Shown here piece after piece: positions 9,368 through 16,567 of a stretch of DNA of 23,092 nucleotides (the stretch's first letter is position 1; the number at the start of each line of letters is the position of its first letter). This DNA comes from a virus: positions 1 through 23,092 of the IMG/VR virus record IMGVR_UViG_3300022074_000394; one strand, 5' to 3'. A program made the position numbers and the translations under genes. The notes beneath the pieces are model-generated. The model did no database searches. It had not been told where the DNA came from and was given only the letters and a program-made list of their open reading frames with translations.

Positions 9368-12300
9368 AATTGATAAAAGTTTTTTTATAAACCTAGACCG
9401 AAGAGTTGATCGATTAGATCACATTAACAAAAACCTGCCATTTGACGCAGTTAGATTTAGTGCGGTAGATGCTAACAATCTAGACCTTAATGAACAAGTC
9501 GAGAATTTGTTCCATCGATGTCTGGATAAATTAACGAAAGCTGAAATAGCCTGTTCTCTCAGTCATTATATGCTATGGAAGCAATTAACTGAAGATGATT
9601 CAAGTGAAAATTATTTAATATTAGAGGATGATGTTGTGTTTAAAGATGGGTTTACTCAATTCTGGAATCACGTTTATAGCAATTATTTACCAGAAGATTA
9701 CAACTTAATTTACTTAGGCGGATGCCAGCCTTGGAATAAGCCTCATTACGGGAAAATATTAAAGAGTCATAATGAATATTTCTGTACCGTAAGGAGGAAT
9801 AACTTTTTCACTAAAGATGATCACTATTTTCATATGAATGCTCAATCTTATATTATTAGTAAGCGAGCTGCCCAACTTATGTGTGATCATTTAGAAAGAT
9901 TTGGGTTTGATTTAAAGAAAGGTCAAGGTCAAGATATTTTTATGGTAAAGTTTTTTGATAATAACCCCAAGTCAATTCTTCACCTCAATCCCCTTATGTC
10001 TTACCAGATTCATGAAGAAAATGATAATATAGAAAAAGACAAAAATTCAGATATAAGATCTGCAGAGGAGAAGTTTGGCGAGGAAAAAATTAAAGAAAAG
10101 ATTGATAAAATATCAGTTATTATTCCAACTGTTTGGATGGCGAATGACTTTCTTGTACAATCATTACTGGAATTAGATAAAAATGATAGTGTTCTTGAGG
10201 TTATTGTTATTAATAATAAAACTTCTAATACGCCTAGATGGATCAATTCTTTTCAAAAAGTCAGAGTGATTAAGCAAGAGCCTGGCCTTTATTTTAATGC
10301 GAGTGTAAATTTGGCAGTTCCTTTATGCAGGAGTAATATATGTTGTATTTTCAATGATGACATTACAGTCGATCAAGATATATTTAAATTTGTAATTGAT
10401 AATTATAATAAAGAATCTGGCTGCATGTTTATATCTCCAGACAGCATTAACTCCAAAACTTTAACAGCTCCAGAATTAAAAGAGCACCCCACCTGGCCTC
10501 CACATGGATCTGGGATGCTAATGTTTTTTAATCAATCTCATTTTACAAAAATCCCAAAACAATTAGTGCATCATTTTGGCGATAATTTTATATTTTCATC
10601 TTTTTTTGCTCTAGGGTTTAGAAATTATTTAATAAAAGGCTTCGCGGTAAATGGTTTAACTTCGGCAAGTCAAACATCTTCCGTATTCCCGACCATTAGA
10701 GAAGATTGGCGTGTTCATAAGGAAGTTTTTGAGAATATGACATATTATACCAAAGGCTCTAATTATGAATTTCCAAAAATTAAAACAATATCGAACAAGG
10801 AAATCCCTAAAAAAATTCATTTATCATGGAGGAATAAAAATGTACTAGACTCAGATTATGAGTTAATTAAAAAAGGGGCAAAAAACTTACAGATACTAAA
10901 CCCAGATTGGGATATCGAAGTTTACGATGACGAAGATATTAATAAGTGCTTAAGAGATTCATTGAATAGTGATGATTGGGAGTTAATTAAAAACAAAAAA
11001 ATCACAGAAAAGACGGACCTTTGGAGATTGCTCAAAACCTATAAGGAAGGCGGATTGTATATTGATATTGACAGGTATATAGATACGCCTATCTCTGAAA
11101 TAATTAACCCCGAAACAACATGTGTTTTGCCGACATATCAAGATGTAGATTTCTCTCAAGATTTCATTTTAACTTGTCCCGCAAATCCAATTATAGAAAA
11201 AGCTATAGCTAATAATATAAAATATAGAAAAGAAGGTAAACCTTTATTTTTTACTGGTGTCTACTCTTATATGCGCTCAGTTTGTGAAATGTTGCAACCA
11301 ATAAGCTTTCAGGGTTTAGAGAAATTAGATTGGGAAAAAGCAGAGCAGAACAGCATTCCAGATAGAGGAGATAATCCTGAATATTTTAACGATATCAGAG
11401 AAAAAATTAATGCCTGCAAGCATATGAAGACGTACAGAGAATCTGGCCCAGAGAATCATATATTATACAGAAATATTAATAAAGATTTTAATATTAGAAT
11501 TTTTGAAAAGGATAAGGCTGATTTTTACAATGGCGAGAAAGTAATTCACTGGAATACTGATACACAAAAACAGCATGAAGCATTGCAGGTCAAGTCATCA
11601 AATGAGCCAGTCTCATTAAATAGCAAAAAAGAATCTTTTATGAAACTCGCAAGCATGTGGCCAAATTTTTTAGACAAACCAAAGGGCTACACTAAAAAAA
11701 CCTTGCCTGTTGTTGATTGGCTTACTTATTGTGACAAAAATATTTCGCATCCTCAGCCAGATAAAGGCCTGTTTAGCTGTTATAATGGAGGTAAGGAAAT
11801 AGCAATCGTAATGATGTATACTCCAAACATATATGATTTTGCTGTATATTCCGAAAAAAGCATTAGGCAGTATGCAGAACATCAAGGTTATACACTGTAT
11901 GTATATAGAGACAATTTAAATAAATCGCAACACCCAAATTGGTCTAAGCCTCAGGCATTATTGAATCATATAGGCGGTCATAGCCATGTTATCTGGATGG
12001 ATTCAGACACTTTAATTTTTAATCCAGAAAAAAAATTTAGTGATATTATTGATAAATATTCTAATAAATATATTATTGCATGCAAAGACATTGGGGGTGA
12101 GAACGGATCTTTATTCAATAGTGGAGTGTTAATTTTTAAAAACCACCAATATATTAAAAATTTAATTACTCGATGGCGAGACTTTAACTGCGATAAAAGT
12201 TCTTTATATTCAAGCGGCGGAGATCAGGAAGTTTTATGCAATATAGTTAAGCGTAGCGATTCTACTGGTTTTAATCGTAAAATTTTACCATCTAGTGCAT

Positions 12301-12407
12301 TCAATACTGATCCGCGACTAGTGAATAATGATACATTTATTTTACACTTCATGGCTTATCCTGCAACCCTTAAAAAGATCTTTATGTCTTACTGGCATTC
12401 AGAATAA
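9354..12407 (+). CDS. Four-domain glycosyltransferase fusion (GT25-, GT2-, GT32- and GT34-like)
   Basis: A 1017-residue chain with four glycosyltransferase-like domains in series. Domain 1 (about 1-215) resembles GT25 LPS transferases: FFINLDRRVDRLDHI, CSLSHYMLW and LILEDDV (acidic EDD at 91-93). A charged linker (about 218-250) leads to domain 2 (about 252-470), GT2-like, with ISVIIPT and CCIFNDDI (DD at 335-336). Domain 3 (about 486-735) resembles GT32: KKIHLSW at 486-492, then TDLWRLLKTY and GGLYIDID (DxD at 571-573). Domain 4 (about 815-1017) resembles GT34: a WSKPQAL motif, VIWMDSD (DxD at 883-885), FNSGVLIF, GGDQEVL. All four keep acidic metal-binding motifs, so all may be active. There is no signal peptide or membrane segment, so it is probably cytoplasmic. 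It could build an oligosaccharide on one acceptor. Domain families are confident; sugars and acceptor are unknown. Confidence 0.85.
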   Translation: MKLNKIDKSFFINLDRRVDRLDHINKNLPFDAVRFSAVDANNLDLNEQVENLFHRCLDKLTKAEIACSLSHYMLWKQLTEDDSSENYLILEDDVVFKDGFTQFWNHVYSNYLPEDYNLIYLGGCQPWNKPHYGKILKSHNEYFCTVRRNNFFTKDDHYFHMNAQSYIISKRAAQLMCDHLERFGFDLKKGQGQDIFMVKFFDNNPKSILHLNPLMSYQIHEENDNIEKDKNSDIRSAEEKFGEEKIKEKIDKISVIIPTVWMANDFLVQSLLELDKNDSVLEVIVINNKTSNTPRWINSFQKVRVIKQEPGLYFNASVNLAVPLCRSNICCIFNDDITVDQDIFKFVIDNYNKESGCMFISPDSINSKTLTAPELKEHPTWPPHGSGMLMFFNQSHFTKIPKQLVHHFGDNFIFSSFFALGFRNYLIKGFAVNGLTSASQTSSVFPTIREDWRVHKEVFENMTYYTKGSNYEFPKIKTISNKEIPKKIHLSWRNKNVLDSDYELIKKGAKNLQILNPDWDIEVYDDEDINKCLRDSLNSDDWELIKNKKITEKTDLWRLLKTYKEGGLYIDIDRYIDTPISEIINPETTCVLPTYQDVDFSQDFILTCPANPIIEKAIANNIKYRKEGKPLFFTGVYSYMRSVCEMLQPISFQGLEKLDWEKAEQNSIPDRGDNPEYFNDIREKINACKHMKTYRESGPENHILYRNINKDFNIRIFEKDKADFYNGEKVIHWNTDTQKQHEALQVKSSNEPVSLNSKKESFMKLASMWPNFLDKPKGYTKKTLPVVDWLTYCDKNISHPQPDKGLFSCYNGGKEIAIVMMYTPNIYDFAVYSEKSIRQYAEHQGYTLYVYRDNLNKSQHPNWSKPQALLNHIGGHSHVIWMDSDTLIFNPEKKFSDIIDKYSNKYIIACKDIGGENGSLFNSGVLIFKNHQYIKNLITRWRDFNCDKSSLYSSGGDQEVLCNIVKRSDSTGFNRKILPSSAFNTDPRLVNNDTFILHFMAYPATLKKIFMSYWHSE

Positions 12408-12440
12408 TTAAAAAAAAATTTCCCAAAATTAATTTTTGAT

Positions 12441-12453
12441 TGTAACATAAAGT
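12441..12453 (+). promoter_or_regulatory. Putative promoter of the repeat-protein gene (variant element)
   Basis: TGTAACAT at 12441-12448 places a -10-like TAACAT (12443-12448) exactly 5 nt before the ATG at 12454, the same spacing as at three other genes. TTCCCA at 12420-12425, with a 17-nt spacer, is a weak -35 candidate. No Shine-Dalgarno site. This is the most divergent copy of the element, so confidence is lower. Confidence 0.35.
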
Positions 12454-13305
12454 ATGGCAAAGATATTCTCTACGGAGAGATTATCTCTGAATGGCGATAA
12501 TATTCGCATTCAGTCGACAGGCGCTAAGAAGTTTGATATTACAGACTCGAATAATAGCGTTCTGATTAGTCGCGACAGCATTGAAGCTGCTCATTCCAGC
12601 CTTAACGTTCAGGATGTTGACTTTGCTTCCAGCTTAACCGCTGTGGATGCTGAAGGTAACTCTAGCCTTAACGCTCAGGACATTGAGTTTGCTTCCAGCT
12701 TAACTGCTGTGGATGTTGAAGGTAACTCTAGCCTTAACGCTCAGGATATTGAGTTTGCTTCCAGCTTAACTGCTGTGGATGTTGAAGGTAACTCTAGCCT
12801 TAACGCTCAGGATATTGAGTTTGCTTCCAGCTTAACTGCTGTAGATGTTGAAGGTAACTCTAGCCTTAACGCTCAGGACATTGAGTATGCTTCCAGCTTA
12901 ACTGCTGTGGATATTGATGATGCTTCTAGCCTTAACGCTCAGGATATTGATGACGCTTCTAGCCTTAACGCTCAGGATATTGATGACGCTTCTAGCCTTA
13001 ACGCTCAGGATGTCACAAATACCTCTAGCTTAATGGCTGAAATTAACGAAACTAACAACAGCATTGATTCTAATGATGTTGTTGCTTTATCCGAGGCTCT
13101 TGGAGCAGGTATTGACTCTAAAACAGTTTCATTTGCAAGAGATTTTACTTCTGTACCAAGTGTTTCAGCTACACTGTTCAACGGTTCAGGAGATCCAATC
13201 ATTGGTACAATGGTTAGCGAAATCACCACAGGCGAGTGTACTGTAGTATTCTCTGATGATCTTCCATCTGCGAATTACGAATTAAAAATCTTGGCTTCTA
13301 TATAA
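12454..13305 (+). CDS. Ser/Asp-rich 11-residue repeat protein with lectin-like C-terminal domain
   Basis: Probable virion fibre or decoration protein. Residues 48-201 are fourteen uninterrupted 11-residue units of form SSLxAxDxxxx. The first ten alternate between two types (SSLNAQDIEFA and SSLTAVDVEGN), making a 22-residue higher-order unit; later units are simpler (SSLNAQDIDDA). The repeats contain no lysine, arginine, cysteine or proline and are strongly acidic. Residues about 223-283 form a compact beta domain (VSFARDF, PSVSATLF, DPIIG, VVFS, ANYELKILA) that matches the C-terminus of the connector-like gene on the other strand. Codon use looks less AT-rich than the glycosyltransferase genes, suggesting high expression. 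A promoter-like element precedes it and a strong terminator follows. The repeat fold (beta-solenoid or hendecad coil) is unresolved. Its position directly after six glycosyltransferase domains makes it a candidate acceptor. Confidence 0.7.
   Translation: MAKIFSTERLSLNGDNIRIQSTGAKKFDITDSNNSVLISRDSIEAAHSSLNVQDVDFASSLTAVDAEGNSSLNAQDIEFASSLTAVDVEGNSSLNAQDIEFASSLTAVDVEGNSSLNAQDIEFASSLTAVDVEGNSSLNAQDIEYASSLTAVDIDDASSLNAQDIDDASSLNAQDIDDASSLNAQDVTNTSSLMAEINETNNSIDSNDVVALSEALGAGIDSKTVSFARDFTSVPSVSATLFNGSGDPIIGTMVSEITTGECTVVFSDDLPSANYELKILASI
12595..13056 (+). repeat. Tandem coding repeats, 14 x 33 bp with a 66-bp higher-order period
   Basis: Fourteen in-frame 33-bp units run without interruption. Units 1-10 pair into five 66-bp units (12595-12660, 12661-12726, 12727-12792, 12793-12858, 12859-12924). 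The second to fourth are almost identical at DNA level, including synonymous positions, which indicates recent duplication or gene conversion. Four 33-bp units follow, the last one degenerate. Confidence 0.92.
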
Positions 13306-13328
13306 GATTTTTATTAATCATTAACCTA

Positions 13329-13356
13329 GGTAGCCCTTTCGGGGGCTACCTTTTTT
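13329..13356 (+). terminator. Rho-independent terminator after the tail/glycosyltransferase arm
   Basis: A perfect 8-bp stem, GGTAGCCC (13329-13336) and GGGCTACC (13343-13350), with a 6-nt TTTCGG loop, followed by six T (13351-13356). It lies 24 nt after the stop of the repeat-protein gene and separates it from the J-domain gene. Confidence 0.92.
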
Positions 13357-13357
13357 A

Positions 13358-13372
13358 TGTGTATAAAACATT
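13358..13372 (+). promoter_or_regulatory. Putative phage promoter of the J-domain gene
   Basis: TGTGTATAAAA begins 2 nt after the terminator's T-run. GTGTATA is at 13359-13365 and the -10-like TATAAA (13362-13367) ends exactly 5 nt before the ATG at 13373. There is no Shine-Dalgarno site, and the -35 position falls inside the terminator hairpin, so recognition must rely on the GTGTATA core. The terminator implies a fresh start is needed here, which supports the call. Confidence 0.6.
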
Positions 13373-14050
13373 ATGGACGATTGGACAGATCTTTTCAAGA
13401 AAAGACCAAAAGATGAACTTGGAGCATATACTCCCGAGAATGCTCAATTTAAAGAATCGAATGAGGTTTCGCGCGAAATAAATGAAGAAGCTCACAAAAA
13501 AGCTTTAGATAAAAAATTTAAAAAACTCAAGTATCAAATATCTTACTTGGATCTAGAGCTAGAGGATACTACTGCAAACTTTAAGCATGCACAAAAAACT
13601 TTCATACAGACAATGTTTGAGTATTGTTCTCGCAAGAAAATAAATTCTCCATTTGAAACTTTTGAATCTAAATCTCAAAAAGCCAAAGATAACCCCAAGC
13701 AAATTAAGGAGCTTTATAGAGAAATTGTTAAAATTACTCACCCAGACAAGAATCGCAATTTATCGGATGCAGAATCTGAATATATGGCCGAACTATACTA
13801 TGAGGCTAGCGAAGGTAAAACTTCTGGAGACTTTCATAAAATCTTAAGTGTTGCAATGGATTTAAATATAGAAATCCAAAATATAAACCCAGAGATACTT
13901 AACACTATGAAATCCGAGATTAAAAAAATGAACAAGAAAATATCAAAAATGAAAAATGATATTATGTATAAATGGTTTTACTCAAATCCAAATCAACAGC
14001 AGAAGATATTTCAAAATATCACTAAAAACTGCAAGCCAATTAATCAATAA
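13373..14050 (+). CDS. J-domain (DnaJ-like) protein
   Basis: Likely a co-chaperone that recruits host DnaK (Hsp70). The diagnostic HPD tripeptide is at residues 123-125, after a helix II sequence (ELYREIVKIT) and before helix III (about 134-147, SEYMAELYYEASEG). The J-domain is internal, about 85-165, rather than at the N-terminus. It is flanked by a charged coiled coil at about 40-75 and a Lys/Met-rich helix at about 175-205. There is no glycine-phenylalanine linker or zinc-finger region, so this is a J-domain protein of the DnaJ class III type, not a full DnaJ. It is transcribed alone, from a promoter-like element right after a terminator, and its 3' end overlaps the convergent connector-like gene by 11 bp. 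A role in head or tail assembly, or in taking over DnaK, is inference. Confidence 0.75.
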   Translation: MDDWTDLFKKRPKDELGAYTPENAQFKESNEVSREINEEAHKKALDKKFKKLKYQISYLDLELEDTTANFKHAQKTFIQTMFEYCSRKKINSPFETFESKSQKAKDNPKQIKELYREIVKITHPDKNRNLSDAESEYMAELYYEASEGKTSGDFHKILSVAMDLNIEIQNINPEILNTMKSEIKKMNKKISKMKNDIMYKWFYSNPNQQQKIFQNITKNCKPINQ

Positions 14051-14936
14051 TAAAAGCCGCGACTTCTAAGGCGTAGTTGTTTGAAGGTGTTTTTGAAGAG
14101 AACACAAATCTAACTCCACCTAGTGATACTGCACCTTCTATCCTGTAAGCTATAATTGGGTCATCTTCATCAGCACTTCTCAATGTTGCTAATACTGTGG
14201 GCGTTGTTTGCGGGCTAAATTCATTTGACCAATCAATAAATATTGAATCCTGACCTTGTGGTATAATTGTGGTTTTTGCATATCCCTTAATCTTACTTGC
14301 TGCAATATCAAGCTTAATCTGATCAATTTGACTCTGTAGGTTATCCAACTGAGCAACAGCTTCTTTGAGATCTTCAACTTCCTGTACAAGATCTTTACTT
14401 TCTTGTATTTGATAATTGGCATCTTCTACTCCACCATCAACACCTGCAACTTGTAGGGGTAGTGATCCATACATATTATATGAATGAACCATTTTTTCTA
14501 ATAACGCCATTGCATCTCTTGAGGAGTCTTGAAAGATTTTTGCAGAGGCATTTTTAGATGTAGATGTAGCTATGGATCTTCTTATTGAAGTATCGCCCTC
14601 TCTTAGTTCTACCCAATCTGTCACTCCAGCTGTAGTAGTTGTAGTTGAGGAAGTTACTGTTGCATTGCGTAAAACATTTCTAGCTTGCTTTTGCATATAG
14701 TCTTTTAAATAAAGCTGAGTAAAGATGGCCTTTTCTTCATATTGAAGAGCTGGCTCTACTTCGTCTTTAGTTTTATTTAAATGAAAATCTGTATTCAATA
14801 AAGTGTTAAGTTGCCCCAGATTAACATCAAGGTAACCTGAGATCAGAAGAGCATTCCTCTCTCTTTCTAGAGATGAAGAATGATCTCCGAACTCAATGTC
14901 CCATATATGATATGCTAGCTCGCCGAGCTGATTCAT
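14040..14936 (-). CDS. Putative head-tail connector with fibre-like C-terminal domain
   Basis: Probable virion protein, 298 residues. The N-terminal part (about 1-165) is helical: LISGYLDVNLGQLNTLLNT at about 31-49, EEKAIFTQLYLKDYMQKQA at about 67-85, DWVELREGD at about 106-114, then LEKMVHSYNMYG near 145-156. Its place after the coat gene suits a connector or adaptor, but that is partly recalled pattern. A coiled coil follows at about 178-215 (LVQEVEDLKEAVAQLDNL). Residues about 230-298 form a beta domain (PTVLATL, DDPIIAY, RFVFSSKTPSNNYALEVAA) that matches the C-terminus of the repeat protein on the plus strand. The start ATG overlaps the stop of the SAP gene (TAATG) and lacks a Shine-Dalgarno site, implying translational coupling. 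An adaptor carrying a surface-exposed fibre domain is unusual; a neck or head fibre is the alternative. Confidence 0.6.
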   Translation of the reverse strand: MNQLGELAYHIWDIEFGDHSSSLERERNALLISGYLDVNLGQLNTLLNTDFHLNKTKDEVEPALQYEEKAIFTQLYLKDYMQKQARNVLRNATVTSSTTTTTAGVTDWVELREGDTSIRRSIATSTSKNASAKIFQDSSRDAMALLEKMVHSYNMYGSLPLQVAGVDGGVEDANYQIQESKDLVQEVEDLKEAVAQLDNLQSQIDQIKLDIAASKIKGYAKTTIIPQGQDSIFIDWSNEFSPQTTPTVLATLRSADEDDPIIAYRIEGAVSLGGVRFVFSSKTPSNNYALEVAAFIID

Positions 14937-15322
14937 TATTCGTTAATGATTCTTAGTATTTCTTCAGCTTTTTTTGATTTTGGATCAACAATAGGCTTAG
15001 ATGATGTGCTTGCGCCGTACCTTCCATTAGTCCTATTTTCGTACTCTTTAATTAATTTGTTTTTTAGAGTTGTTTTTGTTCCAGAAGGAAATACTCCAGC
15101 TTGCACTGCAATTTCCTGAAGCTGCGAGAGGCCCATAGTGGAAACCGCATCCTCAAAGCTCTCTCCGCTAGCCAATTGAAATGGATCTCTCTTGCTAACC
15201 GACATTAATTCTTCTACTGTTTTTGCAACATCTTTACGATCATCTGCTTTTTTACCATCTGCATATTGCATTGGTTTCTTTGTAGAAGCTTTTTTAGTTG
15301 TTTTCTTTTTACTTGTTGCCAT
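14936..15322 (-). CDS. Small basic SAP-motif protein
   Basis: A 128-residue protein with a very basic N-terminus (MATSKKKTTKKASTKK), followed at about 68-97 by a SAP-like helix-turn-helix (LQEIAVQAGVFPSGTKTTL then KLIKEY). SAP motifs usually bind DNA, and small SAP-like proteins are common beside phage coat genes. It may contact DNA at the head portal or act in connector assembly. The gene lies after the coat-gene terminator, has its own promoter-like element, and ends in a 1-nt overlap (TAATG) with the connector-like gene, so these two form a small separate operon. Confidence 0.6.
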   Translation of the reverse strand: MATSKKKTTKKASTKKPMQYADGKKADDRKDVAKTVEELMSVSKRDPFQLASGESFEDAVSTMGLSQLQEIAVQAGVFPSGTKTTLKNKLIKEYENRTNGRYGASTSSKPIVDPKSKKAEEILRIINE

Positions 15323-15344
15323 AATAAGTCTTATATTTTAAAGT

Positions 15345-15364
15345 TGTATACACATATAATATGT
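15345..15364 (-). promoter_or_regulatory. Putative phage promoter of the SAP/connector operon
   Basis: Read on the minus strand, TGTGTATACAA has GTGTATA at 15353-15347 and a -10-like TATACA at 15350-15345. It is 22 nt from the ATG, so unlike the other copies it predicts a leader of about 15 nt. An imperfect 13-bp palindrome, ACATATAATATGT (15352-15364), overlaps its upstream edge. It lies just after the coat-gene terminator, where a new start is needed. Confidence 0.5.
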
Positions 15365-15373
15365 TTAATAAAC

Positions 15374-15402
15374 AAAAAATCCACCGAAAAGGTGGATTTT
15401 TT
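15374..15402 (-). terminator. Rho-independent terminator after the major capsid gene
   Basis: A perfect stem, ATCCACC (15379-15385) and GGTGGAT (15391-15397), with a 5-nt loop. It is extended to 12 bp by six A (15374-15379) pairing with six T (15397-15402). It is symmetrical and could act in both directions, but only the minus strand has a gene ending here, 26 nt upstream. Confidence 0.92.
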
Positions 15403-15427
15403 GATAAAGAATATTGATTACAATATC

Positions 15428-16537
15428 TTACACTACGATACCGAAAAGAGCTCGGTTGTCAAGAATCATACGACCTTCTTCAACAGATCCATAGTATCCG
15501 ATCTTGGACTGGCGAACACTGTATTGATCGTCAGCAACCAAGGAGAACTCGGAACCCGTTTCAGAATCGGTAGCAACTGCACGAAGCATAGACTCAACAC
15601 GCTTGTCAAGACCAATAACGATTTCGTGATCAGCATCAGCAAATCCTACACCAGTCGAAACACGGTTAGCATCACTGTCAAGAGCTTCGAAAAGCTTATT
15701 GAAGCGTTGACCTTTACCCATTTCTTGAAGCTCCATGATATTAATACCATAGAACTCAGGAATACCACCGTTAGAATAAACAGCCTCACGCATACTATCA
15801 GTAGCTGCGATGTCTGTGTTATTTCCGCGAGTGTTAATTGGGTTGTAAGCCATTTCACGAAGACCTTGTACAACTTCAGGAGAAACGATAAGGTCAGTTA
15901 CTCCACGACCACCAAGACCGCCTTCAGGTGTTCCACCTGTCCATGCAGTATTGATACGTTTACCAAGAGTAAGAAGCTTGTTGAAGTCGTCAAGGATTAG
16001 ACGAGATTGTCCAACGTTAGCAGCGACATTGATGTGTGACTTACCTTTAGTTGAAGCTTCTGCGAGAGCACCAAGCATAAGAGTTGCAGAATTGCGCTCT
16101 TGCTTAAGTAGAACTTCTTGTGCTACACGAGTAAAAGATTTACTGATAACGTCCATGCGGGAGCGTTGAGCATAACGTTTATCGAAATCAACGGCACTAT
16201 CAAGGCGATAGGTTGTGAATTTCATTTCACCACCGATAGGTGTTACAGTGTTTGTGGGAAGACCTCCAGGCACTGCTTGACTCCATACTGTGACATAGTC
16301 TTCGTCAGTAACGTCATAGTAAAGATCCATAGGAATGCTTGGGCTTTCATCCGCACTAAATTGAAAGTTTGAGAAAAGATTACTCAAGGTTGGAGCTTGA
16401 TTAATAACCTTTGCGAGAACTGGTCCAATAAATTCTGCTAGAGCAACTTGAGCTTCGTATGCGACATCACGATTTTTGGATGCCATAGCTTTTACTAGCT
16501 CGACTTGTTCTTCTGTTCTTTTTAATGTAATTTTCAT
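15428..16537 (-). CDS. Major capsid protein
   Basis: Main shell protein of the head, 369 residues, with an HK97-type fold expected from position and pattern. The N-terminal helix and arm (about 1-60) lead to an extended-loop-like segment with IPMDLYYDVTDED and VWSQAVPGGLP, then a long spine helix (about 130-165, SFTRVAQEVLLKQERNSATL). A peripheral-domain segment has a GGLGGRGVTDLIVSP motif near 208-222, and C-terminal beta strands (EIVIGLDKRVESMLRA, YYGSVEEGRMIL) complete it. It lies after the decoration gene in the usual head order and ends at a strong terminator. A purine-rich site (AAAGAAAGG) sits 13 nt before the ATG, rather far. Codon use is visibly less AT-rich than most of the window, as expected for a highly expressed gene. 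Confidence 0.88.
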   Translation of the reverse strand: MKITLKRTEEQVELVKAMASKNRDVAYEAQVALAEFIGPVLAKVINQAPTLSNLFSNFQFSADESPSIPMDLYYDVTDEDYVTVWSQAVPGGLPTNTVTPIGGEMKFTTYRLDSAVDFDKRYAQRSRMDVISKSFTRVAQEVLLKQERNSATLMLGALAEASTKGKSHINVAANVGQSRLILDDFNKLLTLGKRINTAWTGGTPEGGLGGRGVTDLIVSPEVVQGLREMAYNPINTRGNNTDIAATDSMREAVYSNGGIPEFYGINIMELQEMGKGQRFNKLFEALDSDANRVSTGVGFADADHEIVIGLDKRVESMLRAVATDSETGSEFSLVADDQYSVRQSKIGYYGSVEEGRMILDNRALFGIVV

Positions 16538-16567
16538 TTTTTAAATTTTACCTTTCTTTATTAAAAA

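Noticed and set aside
12408-12440. A/T-rich stretch after the four-domain glycosyltransferase gene as a terminator
   Set aside because: No stable GC-containing stem; only poly-A and poly-T runs.
12595-13056. Regular 33-bp repeats that could suggest a CRISPR array
   Set aside because: The units are contiguous with no spacers, stay in frame, and encode a regular 11-residue peptide repeat.
15266-16000. Long plus-strand open frame opposite the capsid and SAP genes
   Set aside because: It is antisense to the coat gene, its translation shows no recognisable protein pattern, and it crosses the terminator at 15374-15402.
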